Both the position numbers and the translations under genes were made by a program. Of a stretch of DNA of 64,000 nt, positions 27,549 to 35,207 are shown one piece after another. The stretch comes from Dyadobacter tibetensis Y620-1 (GTDB taxonomy: Bacteria; Bacteroidota; Bacteroidia; Cytophagales; Spirosomataceae): assembly GCF_000566685.1 (NCBI RefSeq), contig NZ_AZQN01000008.1, positions 62,001 through 126,000 of the forward strand, in the 5' to 3' direction. The stretch's first letter is position 1. Every line of letters starts with the position of its first letter. Under the pieces are notes generated by a model, which worked only from the letters and a program-made list of their open reading frames with translations, did not search any database and was not told the origin of the DNA.

Positions 27549-28691
27549 ATGAGCGAACATTACGCTAACGAACCTGAACGAAACACCCTAGGCGACAACC
27601 CCGTGGTGAGCATCTACCGCTCTTTGGTGATCCTAACAATAGTGGTGGCTGCCATTTCTTTTGGCCAAGATATTATTGTCCCCTTGGCCCTAGCCTTTTT
27701 ATTAGCAGTTTTACTCAGACCAATAGAGGCATTTTTTATCCGTCTAGGTCTACCCAAAGCACTGGCGATAAGCCTAACGGTGCTATTGGCTGTACTACTA
27801 TTGGCTGGCGTTATCTTACTTCTTTCGATACAGATTTCGGAATTCTCGGAGCAATGGCCCAAACTAAAGCGTAATATCAACGATGCATATCGTCAAGTTC
27901 GACGTTGGGTCAGAAGAGAATACAGTGTAAGTTTCTGGGAACAGGATCAATATATTAAAAAGGCTCAGACCAGAACGATAGAAAACCTCCAAAACTCGGA
28001 GGCAATCGGGAATATAACAGGTTCTCTTGGCACTTTGGTCCTCTTGCCGATCTATGTATTTCTGTTACTCTACTACCGTACCATGTTCATACATTTTTCA
28101 GTGGTTCTTTTTGCCGACAAGCACAAGGCCAAGGTTTTGGAGATTATGGGCCAAATCAAAACCATCATACAAAGTTATATGCTGGGGTTACTTTTAGAAA
28201 CTGCCGCAGTTGCCACAATGAACGCCATAGGCCTCCTCATACTCAATGTTCAGTATGCGATATTACTGGCCGCTATGGCGGCTATCCTAAACCTTGTCCC
28301 CTATATAGGAGGCCTGGTAGCCACAGCCTTGGCCGTAGCCGTTACTTTTATGAATCACCCCGAAGGCTACACCGTGCTTGGGGTGGTATTGGTATTTATA
28401 GTAGTACAATTGATCGATAACAACCTGCTAGTCCCATTGATCGTAGGTTCTAAAGTACGCATTAATGCGCTGGTATCCATACTGGGTGTATTAGTCGGAG
28501 GAGCCATCGCCGGTTTATCAGGCATGTTTTTGTCTATACCGACCATAGCCATCATGAAAGCAATATTTGATCGGGTCGATCATCTTAAGGCATGGGGAAT
28601 TCTACTGGGCGACGAAACGCCCGAGGAAGCCAGTACTCAATTCGAGAAAAGCATGAAAGAAAGTTCGGCCCCGCTTAAGAACAAAACCTAG
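27549..28691 (+). CDS. AI-2E family transporter (PerM-like membrane protein)
   Basis: 380 aa with about seven to eight membrane helices. The start at 27549 follows a divergent intergenic region. Family blocks are QDIIVPLALAFLLAVLLRPIEAF, LPIYVFLLLYYR, VQYAILLAAMAAILNLVPYIGG and the end LDNNLLVPLIVGSKVRINALVSILGVLVGG. Members export autoinducer-2 in some species and serve as Na+/H+ antiporters in others, so the name is a family label only. A hairpin follows the stop. Confidence 0.9.
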   Translation: MSEHYANEPERNTLGDNPVVSIYRSLVILTIVVAAISFGQDIIVPLALAFLLAVLLRPIEAFFIRLGLPKALAISLTVLLAVLLLAGVILLLSIQISEFSEQWPKLKRNINDAYRQVRRWVRREYSVSFWEQDQYIKKAQTRTIENLQNSEAIGNITGSLGTLVLLPIYVFLLLYYRTMFIHFSVVLFADKHKAKVLEIMGQIKTIIQSYMLGLLLETAAVATMNAIGLLILNVQYAILLAAMAAILNLVPYIGGLVATALAVAVTFMNHPEGYTVLGVVLVFIVVQLIDNNLLVPLIVGSKVRINALVSILGVLVGGAIAGLSGMFLSIPTIAIMKAIFDRVDHLKAWGILLGDETPEEASTQFEKSMKESSAPLKNKT

Positions 28692-28701
28692 AAGCACTCT
28701 A

Positions 28702-28737
28702 CCGATGGGGAGCGATCCTGAGACCCTCCCCCATCGG
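28702..28737. terminator. Hairpin between AI-2E transporter and UbiB-like genes
   Basis: CCGATGGGGAG (28702-28712) pairs with CTCCCCCATCGG (28726-28737), with one bulged base, in the 59-base gap between two convergent stops. There is no T-run. Confidence 0.5.
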
Positions 28738-28750
28738 CAATATAGCCCAA

Positions 28751-30064
28751 TTAGGCCCCCTGTACCACTTCATTCTGGTTCGTGTAAACCTTGGCCTTCA
28801 GGTCGTGCAAAAGACTAAAGAGCCCAAAGAAGGTACGGTTGATATAGATAAAGTGCTTTGAACCCCGGTTCATATTCATTTTGCGCAGCTCACTATCGTG
28901 GGCATATTTCTCGCCAATTTCCGCAAGTTTAGCGAAAAATGCCTCGTCGGCGAAATCAAAAGAATCCTGTTGAAAAGGCTGGGTAAGCAAGGACAGAATC
29001 GTATGGAAAAGATTAGAAAAGTATGTCCTTTCTGCTGGGCTATCATTTTCCAAAAGAATCTCCAGATCTCTTAATTTTTCATGAAAGATAATAGGGTTAT
29101 TGAGTTTCTGAGGATCGACCAATTCGAAGTATGGAAGATAAAAATCTTCGGGTATGCTCTTCATACAGCCAAAATCTATAGCGATTAAGTTGGCTTGCTG
29201 ATCTACCAGAAAATTGCCTGGATGCGGGTCGGCATGTACTTTTCGGAGCACATGCACCTGGTGCATATAAAAATCCCATAGCGCCTGCCCAATCTTATTA
29301 GCGGTTTCCTGATCTGGTTTCAATTTACAGAATTCGGAGAGATGCTTGCCATTCATCCAATCCATGGTAATGACCCGCTCACAGGATAAATCGGGGTAGT
29401 ACTGGGGAAAAACAAGATTTGGTATATGGGCACAGGCCTCGGCTACCTCGGCACTCTGCGCTATTTCCAGATAATAATCTGTTTCCTCTACTAGCTTGGA
29501 TTCTACCTCAGAGAAATACTTTTCCGAATCCTTTGCCTGAATATTAAACATTTTCATGGCGATAGGCTTCACCAACGCTAGATCCGAACTAATGCTCTCT
29601 GCTACTCCCGGATACTGAATTTTAACTGCCAACTCTTTCCCATCTTTACGAGCTTTATGTACCTGACCAATGCTTGCAGCATTGACCGCATTAAAGTCAA
29701 AGTGGTCGAACAAATCCAGAGGAGATTTGCCAAAATACCTCCGAAAGGTTTTGGCAACCAGAGAAGCCGACAGAGGTGGAACCGAAAATTGGGATAATGA
29801 AAACTTTTCGACATAAGCCTGAGGCAAGAAATTCTTTTCCATGCTCAGCATCTGTGCCAATTTAAGGGCGCTCCCTTTCAGGTTTTTCAAACCATCATAA
29901 ATATCATCTGCATTGGCATTATTCAAATTCTCCCGAGCTTCGAGCGGGTTGGTTAACTTTTCACCATAATATTTTAAGTAGTTCCCTCCAATTTTCATCC
30001 CCGTCGATAGGATTTTGCTCGCACGCTGGATTTTTGAAGTAGGAATTTTGTCTATGGTCTCCAT
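28751..30064 (-). CDS. ABC1/UbiB-family atypical kinase
   Basis: 437 aa. The UbiB/ADCK fold is shown by VNAASIGQVHKA, ELAVKIQYPGV (ATP-site lysine), HADPHPGNFLV and IDFGCMK (the DFG). The KxGQ motif of the family reads KLAQ here (ALKLAQMLS), with Ala for Gly. Family members support quinone synthesis and possibly lipid handling; in a menaquinone-only bacterium the role is uncertain. The start lies 2 bases past the stop of the TetR-like gene, so the two are an operon. Confidence 0.88.
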   Translation of the reverse strand: METIDKIPTSKIQRASKILSTGMKIGGNYLKYYGEKLTNPLEARENLNNANADDIYDGLKNLKGSALKLAQMLSMEKNFLPQAYVEKFSLSQFSVPPLSASLVAKTFRRYFGKSPLDLFDHFDFNAVNAASIGQVHKARKDGKELAVKIQYPGVAESISSDLALVKPIAMKMFNIQAKDSEKYFSEVESKLVEETDYYLEIAQSAEVAEACAHIPNLVFPQYYPDLSCERVITMDWMNGKHLSEFCKLKPDQETANKIGQALWDFYMHQVHVLRKVHADPHPGNFLVDQQANLIAIDFGCMKSIPEDFYLPYFELVDPQKLNNPIIFHEKLRDLEILLENDSPAERTYFSNLFHTILSLLTQPFQQDSFDFADEAFFAKLAEIGEKYAHDSELRKMNMNRGSKHFIYINRTFFGLFSLLHDLKAKVYTNQNEVVQGA

Positions 30065-30066
30065 GC

Positions 30067-30738
30067 TTAGCTTAATTTTTCTTTAAACAAAAATTTCCCA
30101 AAATCAATTACGCTTTCCAAAGGCGTTACATCGAACAGATCGAAAGTAGCCCGGATCGACTTCTCGATAAATAGATCGGTTTTTTCAAACCCAGCCGACT
30201 CGTCATCCATCCAGAATTTCAGAGTCACCATCAGTTGAACCCACGCCCCTTCATTCAATGCATCCTGCTGCACTTTCTTCACACGCTCACTCTTGGATTT
30301 TAAATATCCTTGGGAAATTCCTTCAATAAATTCCTTAAATTCCTTTCGAAAATCCCTCAATTTCATGAGGCCGTCTAGCCTATTCTGTTCGCCCTGGAGT
30401 GCATAAATCACATAACTGCGATTGGCCGTCAGTATTTCAAAAAGGGTGTAATAGTAAGTCAGAAGATTTTCGCGGAAACCAAGAGAATGCATATCCACAC
30501 TCTGAGCCATTAGCCCCAGGGCCATCTGATGAAAACCTATAAAGACCTGCTTTTCGATTACCTCAAATGAGGCATAAAATTTATAAAACTCTTTTTCTGA
30601 GAACCCATTTTTTTTGCTAAAAATATAAACAGATTCGGGCTTCTTACCATTTTCCAGGCAATGAGCCATATACAAATTCATGATGTGCTCGGCGGTAAGT
30701 ACGGGTGCCGTTTTCACTTCCTTAGTCCTTGTTGCCAT
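30067..30738 (-). CDS. TetR-like transcriptional regulator paired with the UbiB-like gene
   Basis: 223 aa from the ATG at 30738 (an in-frame ATG at 30804 adds 22 residues unlike a regulator start). The N-terminal part (about 15-65, with FSKKNGFSEKEFYKFYASFEVIEKQVF) resembles the TetR helix-turn-helix and its linker helix, although it is less regular than typical TetR. The remainder is all-helical, as in TetR ligand domains. It overlaps nothing and precedes the kinase gene by 2 bases. The match is moderate; I infer that it controls the kinase. Confidence 0.6.
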   Translation of the reverse strand: MATRTKEVKTAPVLTAEHIMNLYMAHCLENGKKPESVYIFSKKNGFSEKEFYKFYASFEVIEKQVFIGFHQMALGLMAQSVDMHSLGFRENLLTYYYTLFEILTANRSYVIYALQGEQNRLDGLMKLRDFRKEFKEFIEGISQGYLKSKSERVKKVQQDALNEGAWVQLMVTLKFWMDDESAGFEKTDLFIEKSIRATFDLFDVTPLESVIDFGKFLFKEKLS

Positions 30739-30914
30739 GTTTTTTATTTGGTTAGTCCATAATGCCTGCCATGGATGTAGCAGGGCATAACTCTCTAACA
30801 ACAATTACATCAAAATCATTGGCCTTGGCTCAAAAAATTCTGAGGGAAATAGGTATACTTTGAACTCCACGGCCGCCCCCTGCCTATACTTCCCGGGCCG
30901 ATTTCTAAGGCATA

Positions 30915-32399
30915 TTAATCCGAAGCTAAAGCCTCCAGCATAATATCCAAGGCCTGATTCATCTCGTTTTCGTTTAAATTTCCGAAACCTAGTCGTATGG
31001 CACTTAGATCTTCTGTTTGAAACAAGAGTGTTTGAGGAAGATGCAACCTTTTTTTCAGACAATTTCTACTGAGTTTCATCAGATTGATATCTTTGCGCCA
31101 TTGCGTCCATACAGCCAGGCCTCCAGGGGGAATGTCAAAAGTCAAATAATTTGAAAAATCTTTTTCTAATCGATTACACAACACATCTCTGCGTTCCTGA
31201 TATACTTTTTGTGCCTTTTTAAGATGACGTTGAAAGTCTCCTTCCTTAATCATTTCCGCTAAAGCCTGTTCCATGACCATATCACCCTGCCGATCTACAA
31301 TACGCCTGAGTTTGGCAAGTTCGAGTATCAGATCGGCCGGGGCCACCACATATCCTGTTCGCAGGCCGGGAGCCAGGGCCTTACAAAATGATCCTATATA
31401 AACCACCATTCCAGAACGATCGGCACTTGCAAGCGGCAGAACCGGACTACTCTGGTAGTGATAATCATAGTCAAAATCATCTTCTAAAATAATGAAACCA
31501 TATTCTCTGGATAGCTCCAGAAGCTGCATTCGGCGCTGAGCACTAAGCGTTACCGTAGTGGGATAATGGTGATGGGGCGTTATATATAGCATTCGGATAC
31601 TCGTTTTTTTACAGAGATCCCGTACCGCCTCCAGTGATATCCCCTGTTCGTCCACCGGTACAGCGCTGATCTGAGCACCAGCCTGCTGGAATATCATATT
31701 AGCAACATAATAGCTCAGATGCCCTACGATCACCCGATCGCCCCGTTCCAGCAGTAACATGGAGGTAAGGTATAAACCCATTTGAATTCCTCTTGTAGTC
31801 AACACATTCTCGGTTGAAATATGGAGCCCACGAGTATCATTTAAATAGCCTGCCAGGTATTCGCGAAAGTAGGCATTACCTTCCACCTGGGCATAGCCCA
31901 GATGAACCCGGCTATTACCCCGGCGCATAATCCCTGCATAATTTTTGGATAGTCTTTCCATAGGCGCTAGCCGCACATCGGGAAGTCCATCGGTAAATTC
32001 AAGTTCAGTTTGGGTAAGGGCTACTGGTCTATCCAATAGCATACTTTTTTTGAAAAGAAACCCTGCTTGTACGGGGTAGACTGATAAATCGAAAGTATCA
32101 ACCAGCTCTAAGGACTCTTGATGCAGCTTCTGCACGGAATGAACAAAGGTACCCCTATTGGGAAGGGTGGCCACCCACCCCTGCGCATCCAGCTCGGTAA
32201 GGGCCGCTAAGACCGTCTTACGATGCACCTTTAAGCCCTGTGCCAGCTGCCTGCTCCCTGGCAATCGTGCACCAGGACGGAGCACCCCCCTTTGGATCGC
32301 ATTGATCATCTGCTTGGCGATTTGCAGGTACACGGGTATTGATAGGCCTCTATCAATATGAATCAATGTGCTGAGGGGAATTTCAACCGGACTACTCAT
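30915..32399 (-). CDS. MocR/PdxR-type transcriptional regulator
   Basis: 494 aa. An N-terminal GntR-like winged helix (about 18-85: PVYLQIAKQMINAIQRGVL, GSRQLAQGLKVHRKTVL) is joined to a class I aminotransferase fold. The PLP lysine is in GSFCKALAPGLRTGYVV, and the substrate-side stretch is LEDDFDYDY. MocR proteins sense PLP or amino compounds. Divergently transcribed from the BtuB-like receptor across a 121-base gap with a candidate promoter, so it may regulate that gene; this is inference from position. Confidence 0.88.
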   Translation of the reverse strand: MSSPVEIPLSTLIHIDRGLSIPVYLQIAKQMINAIQRGVLRPGARLPGSRQLAQGLKVHRKTVLAALTELDAQGWVATLPNRGTFVHSVQKLHQESLELVDTFDLSVYPVQAGFLFKKSMLLDRPVALTQTELEFTDGLPDVRLAPMERLSKNYAGIMRRGNSRVHLGYAQVEGNAYFREYLAGYLNDTRGLHISTENVLTTRGIQMGLYLTSMLLLERGDRVIVGHLSYYVANMIFQQAGAQISAVPVDEQGISLEAVRDLCKKTSIRMLYITPHHHYPTTVTLSAQRRMQLLELSREYGFIILEDDFDYDYHYQSSPVLPLASADRSGMVVYIGSFCKALAPGLRTGYVVAPADLILELAKLRRIVDRQGDMVMEQALAEMIKEGDFQRHLKKAQKVYQERRDVLCNRLEKDFSNYLTFDIPPGGLAVWTQWRKDINLMKLSRNCLKKRLHLPQTLLFQTEDLSAIRLGFGNLNENEMNQALDIMLEALASD

Positions 32400-32417
32400 A
32401 ATATCAAAACTGGATCA

Positions 32418-32447
32418 TTTACACGGACCGGCAAGATACTAATTTTG
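32418..32447 (+). promoter_or_regulatory. Candidate promoter of the TonB receptor gene
   Basis: TAATTTTG (32440-32447) matches the -7 consensus TAnnTTTG; a TTTA at 32418-32421 sits at -33 distance with an 18-base spacer. CCGGCAA/TTTGCCG next to it could form a small hairpin or operator. Confidence 0.4.
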
Positions 32448-32520
32448 CCGTCAGGAAATAGAATTTAAGACCTGGCTAGCCGGTTATGTAGTCCTTTCCT
32501 TCCACCTTTTTAATAATAAA

Positions 32521-34464
32521 ATGAAGACACAAATTCCTTACAAGATTTTACTTTTTTTTCTCTCCATTTCCTTCTGGTCTCAGGCTCAGGAAATATCCCT
32601 GGATCCTGTTACGATTACAGCAGGAATTGTCGAGCGCCGCGCCTCTGAGTCCGGACGAAATATCGCCGTGATTAAAGGTGAGTTTCTCAAGGATATGCCT
32701 GCCAATAGTATAGACGAACTATTGCGCTACATTCCTGCGGTAGAAATTCAGGCCAGGGGCCCCATGGGTTCACAAAGCGATATTGTGCTGCGTGGTGGTA
32801 CTTTCCAGCAAGTTTTAGTCGTTCTGGATGGCATCAGGCTTAACGATCCGAATACGGGTCACTTTAACAGCTACATTCCCATAGCTTCTACGGAAATAGA
32901 GCGGATAGAAGTGCTGAAAGGGGCTGCTTCGGCATTATATGGCTCAGAGGCCGTTGGTGGCGTAATCCATATCATCACCAAGGCCTTTGCTGCCAAATTG
33001 GACCGGGATTCCGACCCAGAGCACCGCAACGATTATCAGGTACAAGGGCAGGTCGGCATAGGAGAGTACGGCCTGAAAAATGCACTTTTAGGCGGCTATC
33101 TCAATACCGGCCGATTGGCCTTGGCAGGGGGGCTTCAATCCAATAATGCCCGGGGAGTTCAACAGAGAGGGACCAGGGGCTTTTTTCATAATAATACCAT
33201 CTCACTTTCGGCGCAGTATGCCCTGGCGCCCCACTGGAGTTTGTCGGTCCGTAGTTCCTATGATCATCGAGATTTCGGAGCCCAGAACTTTTATACCGTT
33301 TTCGCTTCAGACACGGCCAGCGAAAAGGTGCGTAGCAATTGGAATCATGCCAAACTGAAATACCAAAGTCATAAAAACACCATTACTCTGGACGGAGGCT
33401 ATAAACGGGTCAAAGATCAGTATTTGTACAACCCCAGCTCCCTGGCCAACGAAAGTACTTCCGAATTATGGCAGGGCCTATTATTATGGCAGCACGATCT
33501 TAATGATAAAATTTCCATCGTTTCCGGGCTTAATTATCAAAATAAGCAAATTTCCTCCAATGACCGGGGAGAACATAGTTTGCACCAGCTCGCTCCCCTG
33601 TTTACCCTTACTGCCCGCATGGACGAATATTTAACCTTGAACCCTACCCTACGCCTGGATTGGCGGCAAAATCTGGGTACGGAACTCATCCCTCAGCTTA
33701 ACGTATCTTATAAAAGAAATAACTGGCAATTTCGTGCGAGTGCCGGAAAGACCATCCGGGATGCCGATTTCACCGAGCGATATAATAATTACGGCAAAAA
33801 GCTGGTCACCGGTGGTAGTGTAGGCAATCCGGACCTGAAGGCAGAGCGATCCTTTAGTTATGAAGCGGGATTTGACTGGTTCGCTGGAATGCGGCTTAAA
33901 TTATCGAGCACCTATTTCCAAAGAATTCAAACGGATCTGATCGATTACGTGACGACTCCCTACGCCAATATGCCCCGAAAAGACAACCTTTCTCCCTCTG
34001 GGATATTTGGCCTGACGACCAATATAGCTGAAGTAACGACCTCAGGTGTTGAAACTGATCTTCAATACAATCCTGATTTGGGAGAGAATCAACGCTTGTG
34101 GCTAACCTTAGGCCTTACCTGGCTCAATAGCAATAGCGATAGCCAGGAGCCCTCTTTTTACATCACTTCCCACGCTAAATTTCTAAGTAATTTTGCTGCC
34201 ATTTACCAGATTGGTAACCTCTCCCTATCCATGACAGGTCTGTATAAAGTAAGAAATCCAAGACAGGCCAGCGCCATTGAGGCCAGTGTCTCCAGATCCT
34301 ATTTTGTTCTTAATTCTAAAGCTGAATTTTCTTTTTTCGAGCAAAAGCTAAAAATCTTCGTACAAGCTGACAATATTTTGAATAAAAAATATAGCGATCT
34401 GTTGGGAGCTCAAATGCCCGGACTCTGGATGTCGACAGGAATTCGAGCCTACTTCAAACAGTAG
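32521..34464 (+). CDS. TonB-dependent receptor, BtuB-like
   Basis: 647 aa. Signal peptide (about 1-22, ending WSQAQ) followed directly by the plug (about 45-165), with SDIVLRGGTFQQVLVVLDGIRLND and EIERIEVLKGAASALYGSEAVGGVIHI. There is no carboxypeptidase-D-like N-terminal domain as in SusC, so it resembles vitamin B12/siderophore receptors. The barrel ends with GLWMSTGIRAYFKQ. No cobalamin riboswitch lies upstream, so the substrate is open. It is divergent from the MocR regulator. Confidence 0.9.
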   Translation: MKTQIPYKILLFFLSISFWSQAQEISLDPVTITAGIVERRASESGRNIAVIKGEFLKDMPANSIDELLRYIPAVEIQARGPMGSQSDIVLRGGTFQQVLVVLDGIRLNDPNTGHFNSYIPIASTEIERIEVLKGAASALYGSEAVGGVIHIITKAFAAKLDRDSDPEHRNDYQVQGQVGIGEYGLKNALLGGYLNTGRLALAGGLQSNNARGVQQRGTRGFFHNNTISLSAQYALAPHWSLSVRSSYDHRDFGAQNFYTVFASDTASEKVRSNWNHAKLKYQSHKNTITLDGGYKRVKDQYLYNPSSLANESTSELWQGLLLWQHDLNDKISIVSGLNYQNKQISSNDRGEHSLHQLAPLFTLTARMDEYLTLNPTLRLDWRQNLGTELIPQLNVSYKRNNWQFRASAGKTIRDADFTERYNNYGKKLVTGGSVGNPDLKAERSFSYEAGFDWFAGMRLKLSSTYFQRIQTDLIDYVTTPYANMPRKDNLSPSGIFGLTTNIAEVTTSGVETDLQYNPDLGENQRLWLTLGLTWLNSNSDSQEPSFYITSHAKFLSNFAAIYQIGNLSLSMTGLYKVRNPRQASAIEASVSRSYFVLNSKAEFSFFEQKLKIFVQADNILNKKYSDLLGAQMPGLWMSTGIRAYFKQ

Positions 34465-34539
34465 TAATCTTTCTATAAAATATGTAGATAGCTCAACTTC
34501 ACAAAATACAAATAACAACGTATATATATGTACGTTCAT

Positions 34540-34566
34540 AACCTCCAAGACCACGTCTTGGAGGTT
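34540..34566 (+). terminator. Terminator after the BtuB-like receptor gene
   Basis: AACCTCCAAGAC and GTCTTGGAGGTT form a perfect 12-bp stem with a CAC loop, followed by TTAT. It lies 76 bases after the receptor stop. Confidence 0.8.
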
Positions 34567-35071
34567 TTATTATATAGAAACTTCAAAAACCTTGTCTGGG
34601 ATTAACTTGAACACTTTTCGAATTAATTCTTAATGCAAAACTTCCTTCCTCCTCAAACCTGCAACGCCCCAATTTGCTAAACAGACTTCGCATTTTGTAA
34701 CCTTTTATTACATTTTAAGCATGATTCCTCTGAACAATTAGCTATCAATAGATTAATAGTACAATTTATATCCGGTCAACTCCAAAATGAACTCATAGTA
34801 AACCGTTAGGCTAAACAAAAGATTTTTGTAGTAGTTATTTCAACTGATGGAAACGACTAATTAAATTGACTTACATTTATAAATAGTTCACGATAAAATT
34901 TGATCTACAGAAAAATATATTTAGCAGCTTAGAGGTATTATATTCTATAAGTAGTGTAGTATATTTATTAAAACCCAATCACAATATTTTTTGTATATTG
35001 AGATCATATAGCCAAAACCTGCCGAAATAAATGGAATAATTCGTCAGAATCTAACACAAAAACAAATTGCC

Positions 35072-35152
35072 ATGGAACAGCGTACAGGGTTTTCCAGGAA
35101 TCCTTTGAATCAAAGATTAAGCATTTGCCTACCGCTCAGTAACACTACTTGA
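35072..35152 (+). CDS. Possible 26-codon leader peptide
   Basis: ATG to TGA gives MEQRTGFSRNPLNQRLSIC followed by LPLSNTT, in the leader of the large surface-protein gene. I recognise no family and cannot show a ribosome-binding site; a short frame of this size can occur by chance. A second mini-frame of eight codons (35185-35211) overlaps the start codon of the large gene by four bases (ATGA). Confidence 0.2.
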   Translation: MEQRTGFSRNPLNQRLSICLPLSNTT

Positions 35153-35207
35153 AAAATGAAATTAAAGATTTGAGTAATCACTAAATGAACAAAACACAAC
35201 TATTTTT

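Larger units (their letters stand above)
34465..35207. other. 743-base AT-rich intergenic region and leader
   Basis: The left part holds the terminator of the receptor gene. From 34575 to about 35040 the sequence is strongly AT-rich without an obvious gene or TAnnTTTG box (the nearest, AATATTTTTTGTA around 34982, has one base too many). Two very short frames precede the next gene: 26 codons at 35072-35152 and 8 codons at 35185-35211, the latter overlapping the start codon of the large secreted protein. No tRNA or CRISPR is present. Confidence 0.5.

Noticed and set aside
30805-31062. 85-codon open frame on the minus strand
   Set aside because: It overlaps the C-terminal end of the MocR regulator gene in another frame and has no protein-like pattern.
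32400-32520. Possible cobalamin riboswitch before the BtuB-like receptor
   Set aside because: The gap is too short (121 bases) and has no B12 box; only a promoter-like motif and a small hairpin are present.
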